Shown here piece by piece: positions 49,281-60,900 of a stretch of 64,000 bases of DNA. The stretch covers positions 60,074,433 to 60,138,432 of the forward strand of contig NC_034413.1 of the NCBI RefSeq assembly GCF_002078875.1, given 5' to 3'. This stretch comes from Numida meleagris (taxonomy: Eukaryota > Chordata > Aves > Galliformes > Numididae). The stretch's first letter is position 1; every line of letters starts with the position of its first letter. Position numbers and translations under genes: made by a program. The notes below the pieces were generated by a model, which worked only from the letters and a program-made list of their open reading frames with translations, was not told where the DNA came from and did no database searches.

Positions 49281-52200
49281 AATGAAGCAGATGGGCGGTT
49301 GGACTGAGGGTAAGAAGATATCCAAATACCCAAAGAGCAGTTATTGAGGAGGAGTGCCTTCCAGGACCCCTGCATTACTGCAGTGCCGCTTTATGTGAAG
49401 TTCCCACTATCTGGTTTGCAGTTTTGTTAAAACCAGTACTTAGTGCTGTAAAAATAGTTTAAAACAAACAAAAACCAAAACAATAACAACAACCCATGAG
49501 GAGATGTTAATGGATTAATGCAGAGCGGCTTGAGCTTTGCACTTTCGCTGAATGAGGTGTTCTCCAGCTGCTCTACCCACTGCACTTGGTGATGTTCTTG
49601 GTCAGCACGTGTTCGGGAACTTTTTCAGAATGAGATTTTTGTCTGGATCAGTTCCCTGAACCAACTGATACTGTGGATGCATTCATGTGAACGCAAGTGA
49701 AGGGAAGGGAAGATGGGAACAGTAGGCAAGATGTGATCATAGCATCCCTGGCCTAGCTTGGTGTAAGCTGCTTCCTTGGTTGCTGAGACAGGTTGCATTT
49801 GGGATGGCTGGCAGGGCATGAAGAACATAATCTGCATGAGAGTACAGCAGAAACGTTCGTTGACTGACCTGCAGGCCTCTGGAGGTAATCCTGGATGTCA
49901 GCTACTACACAACCTAAATAACATCGTCTCTGGGGCTTTATTTATTTAAATCAGTTGGCCTTGCAGTGGTTTTATCCGCCCTTAGTCTTGTTTCTGTAGC
50001 GTGATACTGCTGCTTATCAGTCACTGGGATTACACTGCAGCTGGAACCACAGCGTGCGATGAGCGGCTCCAGCAGAGCTAGTCCCGCGGGGCTGCTCCGA
50101 GCAGATGTGCCCAAGAGCTCTGCCGTCTGCAAATGTCAGCCTGTTTTCCGACTGGAAGTTTCTGTGTCTTCACAACTGTAGTTACAGCTGCTTTTTTAAA
50201 AAGTTTCCCGCAGCATCAGGACACAAACTGCTTTTGGTCTTCACTGCCTGCAGCTGGTTGTTTCCTCCCTGCCATTTGTGCTAGTGCCCAGGGACACGAG
50301 CTGACCGTCCCGGTCCAAGCTGCTTGTGAGCTGCTCCCTGCATGCCTTTAGCTGTGGTTCAGTCATCTCCCAACAGGCTTGCCAGTAAACTGGAATCATC
50401 TGTCTTGCAAATGGCCCTGTCTTTAATTAGAAAATCTTTAATGTCTGCTAAGTCACACGTGGGTGCCAGAGTTTGCAGCTCTGTGGTGAAAGTTTGCAGT
50501 TCTGTTGCCGTGCTGGTTCTGGGGTGTAGTAATTTCTAAAGGCTCTGGATAATAGTATCTGTTGAGCCCTGTTAGTAGGTGTTCCACAGGTTAATTCTGG
50601 AAAAAAAAAAAAATTAGAAATCTTCTGCTTATTTGTTTTTCCAGTGAAACAGTAGAAAAAGGTTTTCAGTTCATTTTTTCATATTTATCCCCTATTGCCA
50701 GCTGTATGAGCAGACTATTTTTGTTTGCCCTGTCTGTGTGCAAGTGCTAATGTTGCTTTTCTGTTTTTGTTTTGTCCTGCAGTCCAGTACTCAGAGCCCT
50801 GTTTGCTCTGCATCAAGCATTAGATTGTTTCTCTATTAATCACATTTTCTTTCTGGCAGCAACTTCCACTGCCTGGCTGCTGCCAGCAAGGTTTGTGTAT
50901 ATCGTGTGCAGGGTAGCACTGAGAGGAGTGTACGCTTCCATACTGCAAGAGCTTTCTGATGAAAATGCTCTACAGGAATGCTGTGACTGCAGCCAGTTCA
51001 GAAACCACATAGGCTTCTTGGTACATCTTCCACATCTCTCTTTTCCATGTCAATGCTGTGTTACAGGAGCTTACTTTGCCTCAGAGCTGGAAGGAGCCCT
51101 ATGCAAAGGAAGGACCTTGAGCAAGTTCTCTACAAAAACCCTTGGAACTTTTCCTGACATAATAACCAGAAGAGCATGACCATGGTTCAACTCGTGGAGC
51201 TGTGGAGGTGGCAGAGTCTTTCCACTGAGATAAGGAGGAGCTGCTGTGGGAGAGAGACGTAGCCTGAGGCCAGATGGACCATGGCTTTCATGTTCCTCGC
51301 GTTATTCCTATAAGTTGTTCCAATAACTTGTAGGATCGGGAATGGATGCTGCTTCTTTCCAGAGACTCAAACCCTACCTCTGAGAAGAATGTTGTGAACA
51401 AAGCTCACTGAGCTGTGCAGAGAAGACTGTTAATGAACTAAAACACGTTCTTGAGAAGCAACACATTGTGCTTTGTCCGCAAAGGAATCGGTCTTTCATG
51501 AAAAGACTTCGTGTTCCTTTGATTTATTTATTTTTTTTTCCATTGACTGAGCAAGATTGTTTAAAAAGGGTAGTGGGGAAAGGGCACTGGGGAGAAGCCC
51601 CCTCCTATACTCACTCATCAATTCTTATAGCATTAAAAAAATTAATTTAAATTGCCACTTTCTTCAAAAGGAAGTGTAAAGCTTTCATAGTTCTGTTATT
51701 TAATTTCCCAACTGGATATGAAATTAAGGAAATTGTAATTGTTTGACCTCTCGCATCAGGGAGTCTAGGTATTTTTCTTCTTTTTCACAGGAGTACATCT
51801 GTATGAGGATAATGGCTTCCCCAGAGGCTCTGCTTCTTGTGAAATACAATCTAATGGATTAAAATATATCTCCTTGTGTTGGTGCTTTTGCACGCTGTGA
51901 CCTGCCTTGGGTTTGAGTTTGGGGTGGCCCCATTGAACTGTCTGAAGGCTCTCAGCACACTTCCTCCTGGTGAATTGTTCTCCTTGAGTTTGTCCATTGA
52001 CTAAATCCTCTGGATTTGGTCTCTTGTATTTCTTACACAGTTCAGTAATTTTTCCTCACTAAGCATGGCTAACGTGTCTTCCATAAACTTGCAGCTTTTT
52101 GAGCTTTGATCCAGGAACCTTTCCAAATTCAGCAAAAACAACCAAAGAAGTGAGACTTCTTTTCCTCCCTTTTCTTTGTGTCCTTTGTTACTGAAAAGGG

Positions 52201-52557
52201 CTGCAAATATTTAATACCATTTAAAGTCAGACCAAAAAAAAAAAAAAAAAACAACTCTTTTGGTGATTTCTCCAAAACACCCGTTGATTGTTGTTGGCAG
52301 GGACATCACACTGGAAAGGACTAGTTGTTCTGCGTGGTTTTGAGGCCAGAATACTGCTGAGATCACCCCTGGTGGCTGGGTGGAGCTCACTGGGTACCTG
52401 CCCAGGAGCCACAGGGTCCCCACGCAGCTGATGGACCTCTCTCGAGGAGAGGAAATAGGTTGACCCCAAAGAACAAAGCTCATCTTCATCAAGGGGCAAA
52501 AAAAAACATGCTGAATGACACCAAGGAAGCAGAAAATGTTGGTCTTGAGATCTCTGT
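49281..52557. other. Non-coding sequence, no gene seen
   Basis: An acceptor-like site (a T-rich tract ending cctgcag) lies near 50782, and a 135-codon frame follows from 50772, but no matching donor or recognisable protein was found. A poly-A run of 18 lies at 52234-52251. Confidence 0.45.
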
Positions 52558-52638
52558 GCCCTATGTGCCCGTGGCAGGGGTTGAAACTAAATAATCTGTA
52601 AGGTCCTTTCCAACACAAGCCACTCTATGATTCTGTGT
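52558..52638 (+). mobile_element. CR1 3' end fragment, plus strand
   Basis: The stretch 'gtggcaggggttgaaactaa' is followed by 'ataatctgtaaggtcctttc', 'caacacaagccactc' and the octamer-like 'tatgattctgtg'. This is the last 80 bp or so of a CR1 of a different subfamily from the 15.2-kb copy, resembling the minus-strand copy at 33104-33255. Confidence 0.85.
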
Positions 52639-54827
52639 GTCTGACCAGCTGCATATGTGGTTTTTCAGGGGACCTGATGTACTGCCCTAGAAAACGGATA
52701 GGTCACAGCGTGGGGCAGAGGAGGCATTTATTTTGAGGGCTCTTGAGGAGAACTTTTTGTCCTGAAGTCAGCACATGGAGAGATTTCCCATGTCACAGGA
52801 ATGGGAGCTGCAGGATTGCCACCAGGGTGAGGATATTGTGCTCTCAGAAACAAAAAATGAGTGAACACCAACCTCACCAATGCGTTTAGCACTCAGTGAT
52901 AGTAGTGATGAGTTCAGCTCCTTCATCCAGCCCCCACTGCCCAACTGGGCCACACAAGTGGCCTTACGCACACCCGTAGCAGCTGGTGATGCAGCTCAGC
53001 TTGCGCAATGGGAAGAAATTGGCAGGAGAGGACTGCTGGAATGGCTTTGGGAGTTCACGGCAGAGAGAGGTGACTTTGGCAAGGCCGTGGAAGAAATTGC
53101 ATCTAGATCTGCTCAGGAGTTGGAACCTGCTGCGTTGCATCTTTAGATATTAGAAGCTGTGGCTTATGTAGCGTACATACTTGGGTTTTTAATATGTAAA
53201 AATCCTCCTCTTTCTTTCACTTTCTCCAATCTCTACTGCTCTAAGAGTGGGGAAGCTTCCCACCTTGCTGCAAACAAGAAAGCAGAGTACTCACCATGCT
53301 GTGGGGCCCTCCAGCCCTGTGCAGCCAGAGAGGTGCCCATGGGAGCACTGTGGGGCTGTGTCGGAACACTGCTGGAGCTCTGCTAGCACTGGGCAGCCAG
53401 CTGCACAGCAGCAGCAGCAGCCAGCTTGCTGACAGCACGGCTCCGGCACCGCGAAGAATCGAGCCCTTTGTATTTAACTATCCAGACCTAACGCACTGAC
53501 ATGGTCGTCATCAGATACAGTTGACACATGTTTAAATGGTGTATCTGGCTGCTTTGAACAAGTGGGAATGTGTTCTTGGACCGGTCCGCTCTCTGCATTT
53601 CTACAGAGTTTCCCACTGTCCATTTTCCATAGTTACTTACAGCAATTACGTGGAATCCAGCGCTGCAGCGGCTGCATGCACAGACTCTAAAACCACACCT
53701 GTGGCTTTTTTGTGTCGCGTATAATTCATTACTGAGTGATGCTTCCTGCCCTGTCTTCTTTGCTCCTCGATGAATGAGCTGCGCAGCCAAATCAGCTTAG
53801 CGCTGACTAAAGCGGCGGCTTGCGTTCAGCTGTGGCTCCGCCGTGAGTCGTGCAGGGACGTATTTGTGTTGGTACGGCTGGGTGCTCACGGGAGGCTCCA
53901 GCTCTTTTGATATCGGATCCTCGCACAGCTTGCATGTCCTGCCTCAGCTTTCTTTTCCCTTCCAGAGGCATGAATCACTGTGTCTTTGCAGAGCTTCCAA
54001 TGTGCAAAGGTATTTGTGCTGAAACCTCACCGGGCTGTAATTAATCTGTAGACGAAAGGAAATGTTTTTGTGACAGCTAAATGAAGACCAAATAATGTGA
54101 TGTGCTGAAAGGTATGCTCAGCAGTCTGATTCGGGGTCTGAAGCTTATATGCATTTAGCTTTATGGCGAGCTGGAAAACATCTGAAACTAGAATTGCCTC
54201 AAGTCCCAGTTGGTCGCAGACAGAAGTATATAGAGCAAAACCTGCACATAACCGTATACCAATATGCAGAAAGTAGAACAGGGGTTTTTAAAAATGGCAG
54301 CCTGTTATTCAGAGAATTTGAAAATATCGGGAAGTATAAACATACAAGTTGCGGAGGAGTGCTCTACACAGAGAGACACGTGCTTCGTGCACTGGATCTG
54401 TACAGTCAGAGTACATTCCAGTGAAGGAAGCTGTCTCTTTTGGTTTTAGTTATGCTGAGATAGAAAACATCTGATAACTCTAAAAAAAAAATTGCAGACT
54501 TTTGTAAATTAAGCTGGGTTTTTTGATCCATATTTAGATTATCTTGCAGAAGGAAAGGAGTTGCTGATCATCTTGTTTGAAAGTTAACTGTTTCTCCAGT
54601 GCAGGAGTTTTGTTTTTTCATTTTTTAGTGAAGGAAGTAATACTCTGAATTCATGTTTCAGCTTGTTCATCATCGGTTTTACATTTTGATGCAAGCTCTC
54701 TCACACTAGTTAGTGGTTGAAACTATTCTAGCAAAAAGACACACTAATTTGAGGGCATGAGATGGGGTCCTTAGAGAATAGAATGATCTTACAGAGCACT
54801 GAGACCTCAACTCCACTTGAATAGAGC
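52639..54827. other. Non-coding sequence, no gene seen
   Basis: No coding exon was recognised. A short CAG-rich run lies at about 53406-53424. Open frames are at most about 100 codons. Confidence 0.5.
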
Positions 54828-55135
54828 CGAAGAATCCTGGAAATTCTGGGTGGAAGTGACCTGCAGGGGGGTTGTCATCAGCACCACGTTGAGTTGGTCA
54901 TGGCTTGTCTAGCGAGGTCTTGAGAACCTCCAGGGATGAAGGTGCCGCAGTCTCTTGGTGTGGCCTGTTCCAGCAATGTGGGCCCCAGCTGGCGCAGAGG
55001 CATTCTGAATGTCCTGCCTGAACTTCCTAAGCTGTGACCTGAAGCCCATGCCCTATGTCTTACCATCTGCCACTACCAGGAATGATTTGGCTCCGAGTTG
55101 CAAGTGCTTTCAGGCAGCAGTGGGCAGGTACTAGA
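54828..55135 (-). mobile_element. Older CR1 3' fragment, minus strand
   Basis: Recognisable blocks include 'aattctgggtggaagtgacc' (tail end), 'gagaacctccagggatgaag', 'gtggcctgttccagcaatgt', 'gaatgtcctgcctgaacttc' and 'gacctgaagcccatgccct', in the order expected for a reverse-complemented CR1. Divergence is high and the octamer is decayed, so this is an old copy. Confidence 0.75.
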
Positions 55136-56579
55136 GCACGTTAGCCAAATCTTCACCAGACCATGAACTACAGAGAAGTTTGCATCTGAACATCTCATCA
55201 TGGATATATCATACCTATAACTTAGTATCATGACACGACTGTGACAATACTGCTATAATTACTACTATTATTGTCATCATTAGTTTATTTGTAATATGAA
55301 TCTACCGTTTCAGCTTGTTATCCCTATTTTTGTCAGCAGAAAGGTATATTGTCATACAGTGGGCAGAGTTGCATATTGGTATGAGAGTTGGATTCTGTTA
55401 TGACTTCAGCATCATCAACAAAATGATCAAGTACTGTAAATTTACATTATAATTATCATGTCAGTCTGAAACAATATAACTTGATTTTCAGGTTGACAGA
55501 GAATACACCCTGGGAATTCGAAGGGAATATATTTGCCTCATTTGGAAGCTGAATAAGTCCTAAAAGAAATGTTTCAAGAATATATATGTTGTTCAATGAT
55601 ATTACATTCAGCATGTATTTTCCAATTAGCCCAAGTTTTAAGGCCAGAACATTTTTTTGCTTCTGTTTTATATACTTATCATAAATGAACTCAGGATTCT
55701 GAACCATCTTTTTGGCAATATAATTTACACCTTACACACCAGTGGCAATACTTTTTTGCATTGTTTTCTTTTCTTTTTTGTCTGAGATGTGAATTACTCA
55801 TTTCAAGTAAACAAGTTGTAGATAATTTAAATCTTGAGAAATGAATGATGCAGGAAAAATATTCAGTACTTCGGTTAAGACATAGGTCAGTATATTTAAG
55901 ATTGTGGTGAATTGACCACTGAACTTAAGAAAGGCATGAGAGATGGCTTGAGTACCCAGCTCTTTTTGGCTATGTAATTTTCTTTAAAGCATCTTGAAAT
56001 GATGTATAAATCCTCCACATTTGAATGATGGTGATACTTAAGTCGTACTCCTCCTCTGCTGTGGTAGTTTTCCAATGTCATTTGGAAGAACAGCTGCTTC
56101 TCACTGTCACCTGGAGGGGATTATTTCTCTTCAAAACACATCTCTGTGCCTCTAGTGTCTAGCAGCTCCAGAAGGACTTTGGTTCCACTTCAAGGAGAGC
56201 CCCCACTCGGTGCTTTAGGAGTTCTCCAGGGTGACTTCAAGGAGGCACTGAAACCAAAGGGTGCAGTAACGCAGAGAACAGCGCTGTCTCTGATACCACA
56301 GTGGGTATGTGCTCACATCTGCGATGTGAAGGAACGCCTCTTCCAGCAGCAGCTGGCTTTATTTCTGTTTGTGCTGATGTCTGGTACCAGCCAGCCACTT
56401 TGTGAATGAGCAGCACCCGGTGCCTCTGAGCGCCCTGGCTGTGCCGCAGCACGACTCTGGGAATGTGCGTTCTTACCTTCCTGCCTCTCTCCTCCCCTTC
56501 CCCCTCAGTTTCTACTACACTTTCTCTTGTAGAGAGCAGTATAGGTTCGGACTGCTTTTCATTTCCATCACTTTTCCCT

Positions 56580-56830
56580 GCTGTGACTGAATCTGTGGCA
56601 ATTAAATTTTAATTGAGATGCACACTGCTTAAATAGACACAAGACAGCTACAGCTATTGCTAATTAATTTTCTTCCAAAATGACAACATTTAATAATTAT
56701 ATTCCATGTCACTTACATTATTTATACAAGCTTAACTCTGGGAATTTTTTTAAAGGCACGTCAGCTGTGAAAGTGCTTTATGGTGTTAATCTCCTGTAAG
56801 GCAATTGTGATTAACTCGAAAAGGGAAAGG
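56580..56830. promoter_or_regulatory. Candidate conserved non-coding element
   Basis: The AT-rich block includes 'caattaaattttaattgag', 'gctaattaattttcttcc', 'aatttttttaaaggcacgtc' and 'ggcaattgtgattaactcg'. It has multiple TAAT/ATTA cores, even complexity, stops in all frames and no repeat similarity. This texture is frequent in deeply conserved vertebrate enhancers. No direct evidence of conservation is available here. Confidence 0.35.
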
Positions 56831-57878
56831 ATGTTTATGGTGCATTTAGTAAATTAGCATGTAGCTCTGCAAGTTTCAGTAGAAAAACACTGGAACATTT
56901 ATATAAATGTGTAGTAGCATTTCTGGTTACAGCATGCGAGTCCATAGAAGCCTTAATGATAACAATTTGTGCTCCTGTGTCATCTTTCCTCTGAGGATCC
57001 CAGTCTACTTTTAGCCTACGAATGAACAAGCTCATGCTTCAGGACAGAGATTTCCCTCAGTTTCTCACTTCACCTTTCATAGCACAAAGAGATCACCAGC
57101 TGCCCCAGCCTGCAAAATTCCACGCCCTCTGCCCCTTTGCTGTAATAGCAGGCAATGAAAATGACCTTTTTGTATTTTAGTATGAAGAATCCATCAGTAG
57201 TTGCTGTCAGGCAAGGTGTTGGATGAGTGGGACCATTTGTCTGTTGCAGCATGACGGTCCTTACGCAGCACTGTGACAATGTGGGCATTGCATTGAGCCT
57301 GCCTGCAGGAGAACACCTAATTGCCATCTCATGGCACGCCTGGGTGCTTGTGGAGCAGCAGAACCGTCAGCTCTGAGCTTCCAGCGTTCACCAAACAGGT
57401 GGCAGCTTCTCGGGACAGCTGTGATGTGAATTTTCCCAGCCTTTCCCACAGGGGTGCATTACAGAAGCTCCCTGCGCAGAACAAAGGAGCTGGATGTCGA
57501 GGTGAGATGTGTCAGCCGTGAGGATTTACCGGCAGATCACAGAGCTTCGGGAAGGTCTGGAGAATCGAAGGGTGTTTCTTTTTCCACAGTCAGGGTCCTG
57601 CTCAAGGTGAAACTTATAACTGGGAGCTACAGTGGAGATATTTTGTGGGTTAGAGAAATAAACGTGGGAGGGTGGAGCAGATTAAGACTGTGATCCCTTG
57701 GAGGACCAAAGACCTACAAAAGTCAAAACTAGATGAGAAAAGTGACTGCAATCACCTGGTTGTGTATATTTCCTCTGCCAGTATAAGGCAGCTGTTTAAA
57801 AAGCTCTGTGCCTTTACTGATTGCTGTCATGTATCATTCGGGGAGTAGTGCATGTTTGCGTTTACTTAAGAATGCTGG

Positions 57879-57922
57879 GGATTAGTATTGGTAATGCATT
57901 GGATTAGTATTGGTAACGTGTT
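57879..57922. repeat. 22-bp tandem duplication
   Basis: Two adjacent 22-bp units, both starting ggattagtattggtaa, differ at three positions near their ends. It is a small local duplication. Confidence 0.9.
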
Positions 57923-60900
57923 GGATGGACCAATTTCCTTCCAAGAAGGCACAACAGATTGTGCTGAGAATTGTTCCAGAGATGGCAAGAAATGCAACTG
58001 TGCTGCATGCTGGCAAGATCAGAGGAGATCAGGGTGTTGTAGACAGGGCCACTGGGCAATTGTGTGTCTTGGAAAAAGGAAATTTGACCAAACGTTAAAT
58101 AGGGGTATAGTGAAACTCTCTTGTTACGTATATGGGGCTATCATCTGCTATTCTCATAAATTTAGGTGTTTTCTTGAAGTGAATTGTTTTAGTTCATTTT
58201 ATAGTGAATGTATAGCAAAAGTACTTCCAGAACCATCGGAGTTAAGATGGATTTGAATGAATGGCTGTCTGACTTGTCATCCAGCCTAATGTACAATCAT
58301 GAAAGCAAAACTGAATTAAAAAAACCCTTCTTCCTCCTTTATTTTTCCCTCAACTTTGACAATAGAGACAATACAGATTCAGAAATATTTTCTTCTATTT
58401 TAGCATCTATTTGTTTCTTGTGCACCACTGCAGAATGGCATGGCTTGGTACTTCAGAAAAGAAACCCAACAAGGTGCAATTTCCTAAGTAAAGGAAAGCT
58501 TTGGGGGCCTTTATTTTAATGCTCTTCTCAGTAGATTGTAGCTTGTTCTGCTTTTCTGCTATGCAGGTACTGCAGTTAATTATATGCAGATTGCTGTGCT
58601 TATCCATCATACAAGTCACAATTCTTGGCAAAGATATAGTCTTGGTAGCATGGAGGGGTGAGACACTGGTGTGTGCAGTCCCCTATCTCCTGTGTCCAGG
58701 GAACTGAGGGCTGCTCCACTGCGCCTGACCAGACAGGAATCACTTACTTTTGTAACAAGCAGACCTCTTCCTCCGTGTGTTTTCCCTGGAGTAATTTACA
58801 CATGATGCTGTTTGCTTTGAGGTCTCGCAAACGCTGTGATTTGCATCTGGTGCTGGAGTGACTGACGGTTTGTTCCTTTGATTGCTGATTCTCACGGTTC
58901 TGAAATATGCCTTTAACTGCCAAGGCAGTTGTGTAGCTGTAGGGGCTGCAACCAGGAAGGCTACGGGTCTGGTGAAAGCTGGTAGGGATGCTTGTGGTCC
59001 TGTCCAGGTCCCAAACTGAAGACAGGGCAGGAGCCGTGTGACTTTGGGGCCGTTTGTATCATTGAATGGACCACTGCTAAAGGGAAGGCTTAAACATTAA
59101 TGAATGTTTACTGCTACCAGTCCTCTTCTTTAAAAATCCCAATGGGGTGCAGAGATGAAAAGTCAACCCTGTGTGTGCCACAGGTCCAGTTTTCTGAAGG
59201 CATTTGCCTGGATGTATTCACACAAATACAGATCTTCAGTTACAGGAGTGCTAAAGAAAGGCATCTAATGTTTTCTCAGTACGCTGCTAGTGATTTGGGG
59301 ATGGCTAACAGTTTTTGTTCTCAAAAGATACATTTTCTCAGTGACTTCAGTGAACATTTTATAAGTTAGTATTAAATCTGCAAGAATCTGAGTTTGCATT
59401 GGAAATACTGGCTCCAAAATAGAAAACGTGTTGAGCTGTCTCACTTGTAATGAAAGGCTGGGAAAAGCCCAAGGGGGAAAAGTGGTACAAACATTGGGTA
59501 GCCATAGACATAGTTTAAAGACAAGAAGTTGTGTGGGCATCTGTAACTGGTGACATCTCTCCACTTCTATAAAAATTCAGGCTCAGATGAATGACTGTAG
59601 AAACAGGAGATTGTCGGTGTTTCATTTCTTTAGTAGATAAAAACCTAACTTTCTTTTCAGTCAAGTGCTAGGTTATGACAGCAATTAGGATGAATACTTG
59701 CAGAGATGTTTCAGTATTTCTGGTGTATAATTTTGAATGTCAAGGTGCTCTGACACTGTGTGTGATACAGGACAAGTTAGTTATGAAAAAAGAGTTATAA
59801 AAAGGATTGTTCCCTTCCTTGGGGAAAAATACAGTGCAAAGAGAGTTAACTGAAGCTCTCTAGTATTTCTCTAAAGTCAGAGCAATGTATCCTAACAGGT
59901 ACATTCACTGGTTCATGATTTTCCAGGTGGACCTGATTCTAATCTTGGACATGAACAGAAGATGGTCAAAGTCAAAAGTTTCACTGGTGAAAATAAGTAT
60001 GAATGAGATAAAAAGTAGATTGATATCTCTGGTCCATATGACCAGGGTTTCTCAAATGGCACATATGTAGGCCCTGATTGAAGGAAGCGCATATGCATTT
60101 GCTGCAGTCTCCATGAAGCCAATGAGATTGAAAGCACAGTGTGGTAGGCTTTGGAGGGCTTTGAAAGGGGAGACAATGGCTGAGGCAAAACAAAAGACCA
60201 AGCCATCAAAGGATGTAAAGCAAAATGACAGGAACAAAGTGACAAGCTAGAAAAATGCTCTTTGCTCCCACATTCTGAATGGCTGTAAAATCAGCTTTGT
60301 ACTTGTTAGAGCCAATGTAAAGGAACTTGCTGTAAATGAAAATGAATGGCTTAGAGGCAGGTGTTTTGAGTTCAGACATGTAGGTGAGTGCAAGAAGCAC
60401 AAGGAAATGCCAAACTCTTGAAGCCATTGTGCAGAAGGAAGGAGCAGGAGTCAGAGGTGGCCTAGAGGCAAAAAATTTGCAGTGAGGTTGGAAGAAAGTG
60501 AGGACTGTCTCAGGTTTCAGATTTGAGTAACAAACAAGATGCTCTCCACCTCTACAGCATTTGGCACCCTTTGCCACCTTTCATCTGTGGCTAGAGTGCT
60601 GTGAGGAGCTACCGGAGAGCAGGCTGATGTTTGCATGTTGATGGAGGGAATCAAGTCTGAACTAGGTTGATCTGTGAGTGAAATGTAGGAGAGATCTAGG
60701 GGAGAGAAATCCCAGAGGTTGCTGGGTAGAGAAGATTGCATACAACTTAGCTGTGAAGGGAAGAGGAAGATGTTATGAGAGTTACAGACACAAATGGGAT
60801 TTTGCTTTGAGTGAGGCAGACTGTGTTTCTGAGGAAAAAGAGCAGGAAGAAGATGGAGATGGCAAGAAGAGCAAGAACAGTGGCTATGATGGTTTAGAAG

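Noticed and set aside
57888..58256. Zinc-knuckle-like string (CCRQGHWAIVC) in a 122-codon frame
   Set aside because: The first cysteine of a C-X2-C-X4-H-X4-C knuckle is missing and no gag, protease or LTR features lie nearby. Treated as coincidence.
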